8,613 nt of DNA from JALCLA01 sp965653565 (lineage in GTDB: Bacteria; Pseudomonadota; Gammaproteobacteria; Xanthomonadales; Xanthomonadaceae): positions 1-8,613 of the forward strand of contig CBFHAI010000093.1 in the NCBI GenBank assembly GCA_965653565.1, read 5' to 3'. This document shows positions 7,001-8,613 of this stretch, one piece after another. Below the pieces are notes generated by a model. That model worked only from the letters and a program-made list of their open reading frames with translations. It did no database searches and had not been told where the DNA came from. Within the stretch, counting starts at the first letter, position 1; every line of letters begins with the position of its first letter. Both the position numbers and the translations under genes were made by a program.

Positions 7001-7183
7001 ATCAGCCCCGGCCCGGGGGCGGTGATCTATCGCGGCATCGCCGCCGTCACCGTCGGCGGCGTCGGTTTGAGCCTTGTTTTCACGCTGGTTCTGATGCCGG
7101 CGTTGTTGCGCCTGCAGTTGCGCCGGTCCGAGCGCGTCGCGTCCGCCGTCAGCGGCGAGCGCGTGCTGAAGCCGGCCGCCTGA
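4091..7183 (+). CDS. RND efflux transporter permease (AcrB/HAE-1-like)
   Basis: A 1030-residue inner-membrane pump of the RND superfamily that would use the proton gradient to export small molecules through a trimeric tripartite complex. The family plan is complete: TM1 at about 11-29, a first periplasmic porter/docking region (about 30-335), TM2-TM6 (about 336-485), a loop, TM7 (about 522-540), a second periplasmic region (about 541-850), and TM8-TM12 (about 852-1008). Conserved marks include the LPLQLFPDIERP start of the first loop (32-43), FLRDNRATLLIASAIPISLLATF (354-376 region) and RMRPILIGALTG (951-962). By eye-alignment with AcrB the relay residue D407 is kept (D403) and R971 is kept (R951), while D408 is Ala404, K940 is Asn921 and T978 is Gly958. 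The start has a Shine-Dalgarno (AGGAA, 4081-4085). The adaptor gene follows after 36 bp. Length is typical of HAE-1 pumps, and a metal-exporter (HME) assignment is not supported. Substrate unknown. Confidence 0.95.
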   Translation: MKLIDGALKNPAAVVVAVALVSLFGLLSLRELPLQLFPDIERPQMSIQTGWRAASPQEMESEILEPMENVLQGLPGMEQMDGNAGQGFSFVNLTFAVGTDMRAMLVEVIGRLNRMPQLPPDVTPPVVQLNGQEANQTLSWFFVQKLPGTTGEIEDFRRFIDDRVVPRIEAVPGVAGIQVNGGPPEELSISLDLDKAASLGIGIPQVAQQAARATDVSGGFFESGRRQYTLRFAGRYGPDDLGELILAWRDGRPVRLSDVATIEVKRPEKQFFAYQNGNPAIGLRIDRESGANVLATLNEVKAVIAELREGVLKERGLGIEQSFDSSLFINRAINLLSGNLFAGVLLAVGCLWWFLRDNRATLLIASAIPISLLATFIVLDLSGRSLNVISLAGLAFAVGMVMDAAVVVAENIVRLREAGKMPNEAASIGTKQVAGALFASTLTTVAVFVPVIFMDDVEGQLFSDLALTISIAVAISMLIAVTVLPAAAGGWLKAKRLASMSEQGYPRITAAIMRWTDSRPKQLGWIAGLVVLPCALAWMMVPRLDYLPPVKRAAIDAFFSFPPGMSPAIVDREIGQTVLTRLKPYMDGEKEPQLKNWYLLLWPGGGTIGARVQDESRIGELETIMRDEITVGFPDTRAFATEGELFGGFGGSARAIQIHLQSGDTEALNAGAESGRRLLEEKFVGANVQAFPSADAAEPELRLSANDRRLAEVGWNRPDVGTVVRAVGDGMWLGEYFDGDERLPIILRADGWDSPEELATMPVATPQGGVLPLGELVGIETTLAPSQLRRVDRRRTVTLTVDPPAAMSLEEALEIVNNEVVPALRASLPSDAGVRVSGSADQLEQVVSGMQMNFAMALMVLFMLMAAMFKSLKDSLFVMLALPMAVFGGVLGLRALGLFTPQSLDLLSMIGFVMLLGMVINNSILLIAQTRTAQQEGLDLVRAVEQALNQRMRPILIGALTGVVGALPLAISPGPGAVIYRGIAAVTVGGVGLSLVFTLVLMPALLRLQLRRSERVASAVSGERVLKPAA

Positions 7184-7192
7184 TTCATTCCT

Positions 7193-7223
7193 GGAGATTC
7201 ACGTGCTGAGGGACTACTCATGA
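7193..7223 (+). promoter_or_regulatory. Possible six-codon leader ORF coupling permease and adaptor
   Basis: Between the two pump genes, GGAGA (7193-7197) sits 5 bases before a GTG (7203) that opens a six-codon frame (GTG CTG AGG GAC TAC TCA) ending in TGA at 7221-7223. That stop overlaps the adaptor ATG (7220-7222) as ATGA, the usual coupling geometry. The adaptor's own Shine-Dalgarno (GAGGGA, 7208-7213) lies inside this frame. It may be chance; conservation of the frame would decide. Confidence 0.22.
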
Positions 7224-8347
7224 ACGCACCGACCCGCCTGCTTTCCCTTGCCGTGGCCGCGGCCCTCACGGTGGCGTTCGCCGGCGCCTGCGCGCCCGCC
7301 GCGGCGCAGGAAGACGCCGCGGCAACGCCGCAAGGTCCGCCGCCCGCGCCGGTGACGGTGGGCACCGCGACGAGCGCGCAATTCGCGCCGCTGCTGTGGG
7401 CGCCCGGCAGCGTGGTGAGCCGCGAAGATGCGCGCGTGGCGAGCGAACAGGACGGCCGCGTCACGCAGGTCGCCGAGGTCGGCACGGTCGTCAAGCGCGG
7501 TGAAGCGCTGGCGCATCTCGACGACGCGCTGCTGCGCCTGCAGCAACGCCAGAATCAATCCGACATCGACCGCATCCAGGCCCAGCTCGACTACGCCAAA
7601 TCGCAGGAAGAGCGCCTGGCGCAACTGGTGCAGAAAAACAGCATCGCCGGCTCGCAACTCGACGAAGCCCGCTCGCAGCGCCGCGTGCTCGAACAGGACC
7701 TGCAGCGCGCGCGCGTCGTACTCGACCAGACCCGTCATCGCCTGCGCAATTCGACGGTACGTGCGCCGTTCGATGGAACCGTCGCCGAGCGCTTCATCCA
7801 GACCGGCGAATATCTCGGCACCGGCATGGCCGTTGTCAGGCTGGTCAACACGCGCGATCTGGAAGTGCGCGCGCAGGCGCCGGTCAGCCTCGCAGCGCGT
7901 TTGAAGCCCGGCATGACGGTGGCGCTGCGCGAAGGCGAAAACAGCGAGACCGAGCAGAAGGTCCGCGCCGTGGTCCCGGTGGGCGACGAGAGTTCACGCC
8001 AATTCGAACTGCGCATCGCGCTCGAAGATGCCGACTGGCCGATCGGCTCGGCTTTGCAGGTCGGATTGCCCAGCGCCGAACCGCGCGAAGTGGTCGCCGT
8101 ACCGCGCGACGCCCTGGTGCTGCGCGCCAGCGAAACCTTCGTCGTGAAGGTGGCCGCCGACGACACCACGCAACGGGTTTCGGTGAAAACCGGTGGCGCG
8201 CAGGACGGGTTGGTCGAAGTGATCGGCGATGTGGTTGCCGGGGATCGGTTGGTGGTGCGCGGTGGTGAGCGGTTGATGCCGGGGCAGAAGGTGAAGGTGG
8301 ATGGTGGGGGGGAGGAGGCGCCGGCGTTGGCGGCGGGGAGTCGATAG
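7220..8347 (+). CDS. RND efflux periplasmic adaptor (membrane fusion protein)
   Basis: A 375-residue adaptor that would link the permease to an outer-membrane channel. Residues 1-29 are an export signal; cleavage could follow the APAAA stretch before Q30, or C24 could be lipidated, although AGAC is a poor lipobox. The family's nested domains are visible: first half of the lipoyl-like domain (about 70-103, DGRVTQVAEVGTVVKRGEAL), a helical hairpin coiled coil (about 104-174, Gln/Arg/Asp-rich heptads), second lipoyl half (NSTVRAPFDGTVAERFIQTG, 177-196), a beta-barrel (about 210-290), and a membrane-proximal domain (about 291-361, VVAVPRDALVLR onward). The ATG at 7220 has a good Shine-Dalgarno (GAGGGA, 7208-7213). 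It follows the permease by 36 bp and is surely co-transcribed; adaptor-first order is more usual. From about 8180 codon choice swings to GGT, TTG and GTG, and a G7 run lies at 8306-8312. No outer-membrane factor gene follows, so a shared TolC-like channel is likely. Confidence 0.94.
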   Translation: MNAPTRLLSLAVAAALTVAFAGACAPAAAQEDAAATPQGPPPAPVTVGTATSAQFAPLLWAPGSVVSREDARVASEQDGRVTQVAEVGTVVKRGEALAHLDDALLRLQQRQNQSDIDRIQAQLDYAKSQEERLAQLVQKNSIAGSQLDEARSQRRVLEQDLQRARVVLDQTRHRLRNSTVRAPFDGTVAERFIQTGEYLGTGMAVVRLVNTRDLEVRAQAPVSLAARLKPGMTVALREGENSETEQKVRAVVPVGDESSRQFELRIALEDADWPIGSALQVGLPSAEPREVVAVPRDALVLRASETFVVKVAADDTTQRVSVKTGGAQDGLVEVIGDVVAGDRLVVRGGERLMPGQKVKVDGGGEEAPALAAGSR

Positions 8348-8366
8348 ATTGGTCTGCTGTTTGAAC

Positions 8367-8392
8367 GGTTGATCGGTTGATCGGAGGTGATC
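8367..8392 (+). repeat. Short direct repeat after the adaptor gene
   Basis: GGTTGATC occurs twice in tandem (8367-8374, 8375-8382) and is followed by a variant GGAGGTGATC (8383-8392). It starts 19 bp after the adaptor stop codon in DNA with no other recognisable feature. It could be slippage-generated filler; no function is evident. Confidence 0.5.
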
Positions 8393-8416
8393 GGCGCTTC
8401 GTGAGGCACAACGGCT

Positions 8417-8446
8417 CGTCATTTCCGCGGGCTAGAGTCCAGTGAC
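8417..8446 (+). repeat. Degenerate copy of the ATTCCC/GGGAAT repeat end
   Basis: CGTCATTTCCGCGG followed by GAGTCCAGTGAC has the same order of blocks as CGTCATTCCCGCG..GAATCCAGTGAC at 8456-8487, in the same orientation and 39 bp upstream of it. The GGGAAT arm has decayed, so it no longer forms the hairpin. This looks like a tandem or nested insertion of the same intergenic element. Confidence 0.6.
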
Positions 8447-8453
8447 CTCACGC

Positions 8454-8613
8454 TTCGTCATTCCCGCGCAGGCGGGAATCCAGTGACTTTGAAGCGTTTG
8501 GATTTTCGCGATTCTTCCTCGGCGAATTGAAGCTTTCCGCTTCCCTCGGTTTTTGTTCTTGCGCCTTCGCGAGTTTCGTCCCCCTCAGCGGGGGCCGAGT
8601 CACTTTCTCTTGC
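8454..8613 (+). repeat. Dispersed intergenic repeat, right copy (reaches window edge)
   Basis: This is the fuller of the two inverted copies. It opens with an intact ATTCCC-N8-GGGAAT element (8460-8479) whose arms ATTCCCGC (8460-8467) and GCGGGAAT (8472-8479) pair into an 8-bp stem with a GCAG loop, followed by CCAGTGACTTTGAAGCG. After a 64-bp middle section come the 48 bp (8561-8608) that are identical, inverted, to 43-90, including the CCCCC/GGGGG mini-hairpin. The first 20 bp resemble the dRS3-type repeat known from Neisseria and similar elements in other proteobacteria; this is a resemblance in form, not proof of relationship. The hairpin could also end transcripts from the pump genes, although no T-tract follows it closely. 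The copy may continue beyond the window. Confidence 0.85.

Noticed and set aside
8460..8479. Hairpin of the repeat as a dedicated terminator of the pump operon
   Set aside because: The 8-bp stem is real, but it lies over 110 bp after the stop codon, lacks an adjacent T-tract, and belongs to a dispersed repeat, so a dedicated terminator is not supported.

Overview
The window is GC-rich (about two thirds G+C by eye), densely coding, and has all six convincing genes on the + strand. Codon choice, a flanking repeat of the ATTCCC-N8-GGGAAT type followed by CCAGTGAC, and the gene families suggest a high-GC gammaproteobacterium, most likely of the Lysobacterales/Xanthomonadales (Xanthomonadaceae or Rhodanobacteraceae). 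This taxonomic guess is inference from style; no marker gene is present.

Layout: (1) 39-158, a dispersed intergenic repeat. (2) 259-3857, a tight four-gene unit: ECF-type sigma factor, a single-pass membrane protein that is probably its anti-sigma factor (ATGA overlap), and two exported alpha-helical repeat (HEAT) proteins. (3) 3858-4090, a 233-bp gap with a strong GC hairpin (probable terminator of the first unit) and a short perfect palindrome close to the next start. (4) 4091-8347, a two-gene RND efflux unit: inner-membrane permease first, periplasmic adaptor second, with no outer-membrane channel. (5) 8348-8613, a non-coding tail ending in an inverted copy of the left repeat. The two repeat copies share a perfect 48-bp inverted match (43-90 versus 8561-8608) and a 43-bp match with four differences, so they bracket the six genes.

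How the genes may work together: the sigma factor would be held at the membrane by the anti-sigma factor and released by an envelope signal. The two exported HEAT proteins, translated from the same message, are candidates for the sensing or output side of that circuit. The RND pair is probably a separate transcription unit exporting a small molecule by proton-motive force. Nothing in the sequence shows that the sigma factor controls the pump. The least familiar part is the sigma / non-zinc anti-sigma / two exported HEAT proteins module; the second oddity is the altered proton-relay set in the permease. No tRNA, rRNA, CRISPR array, transposase or integrase was seen.
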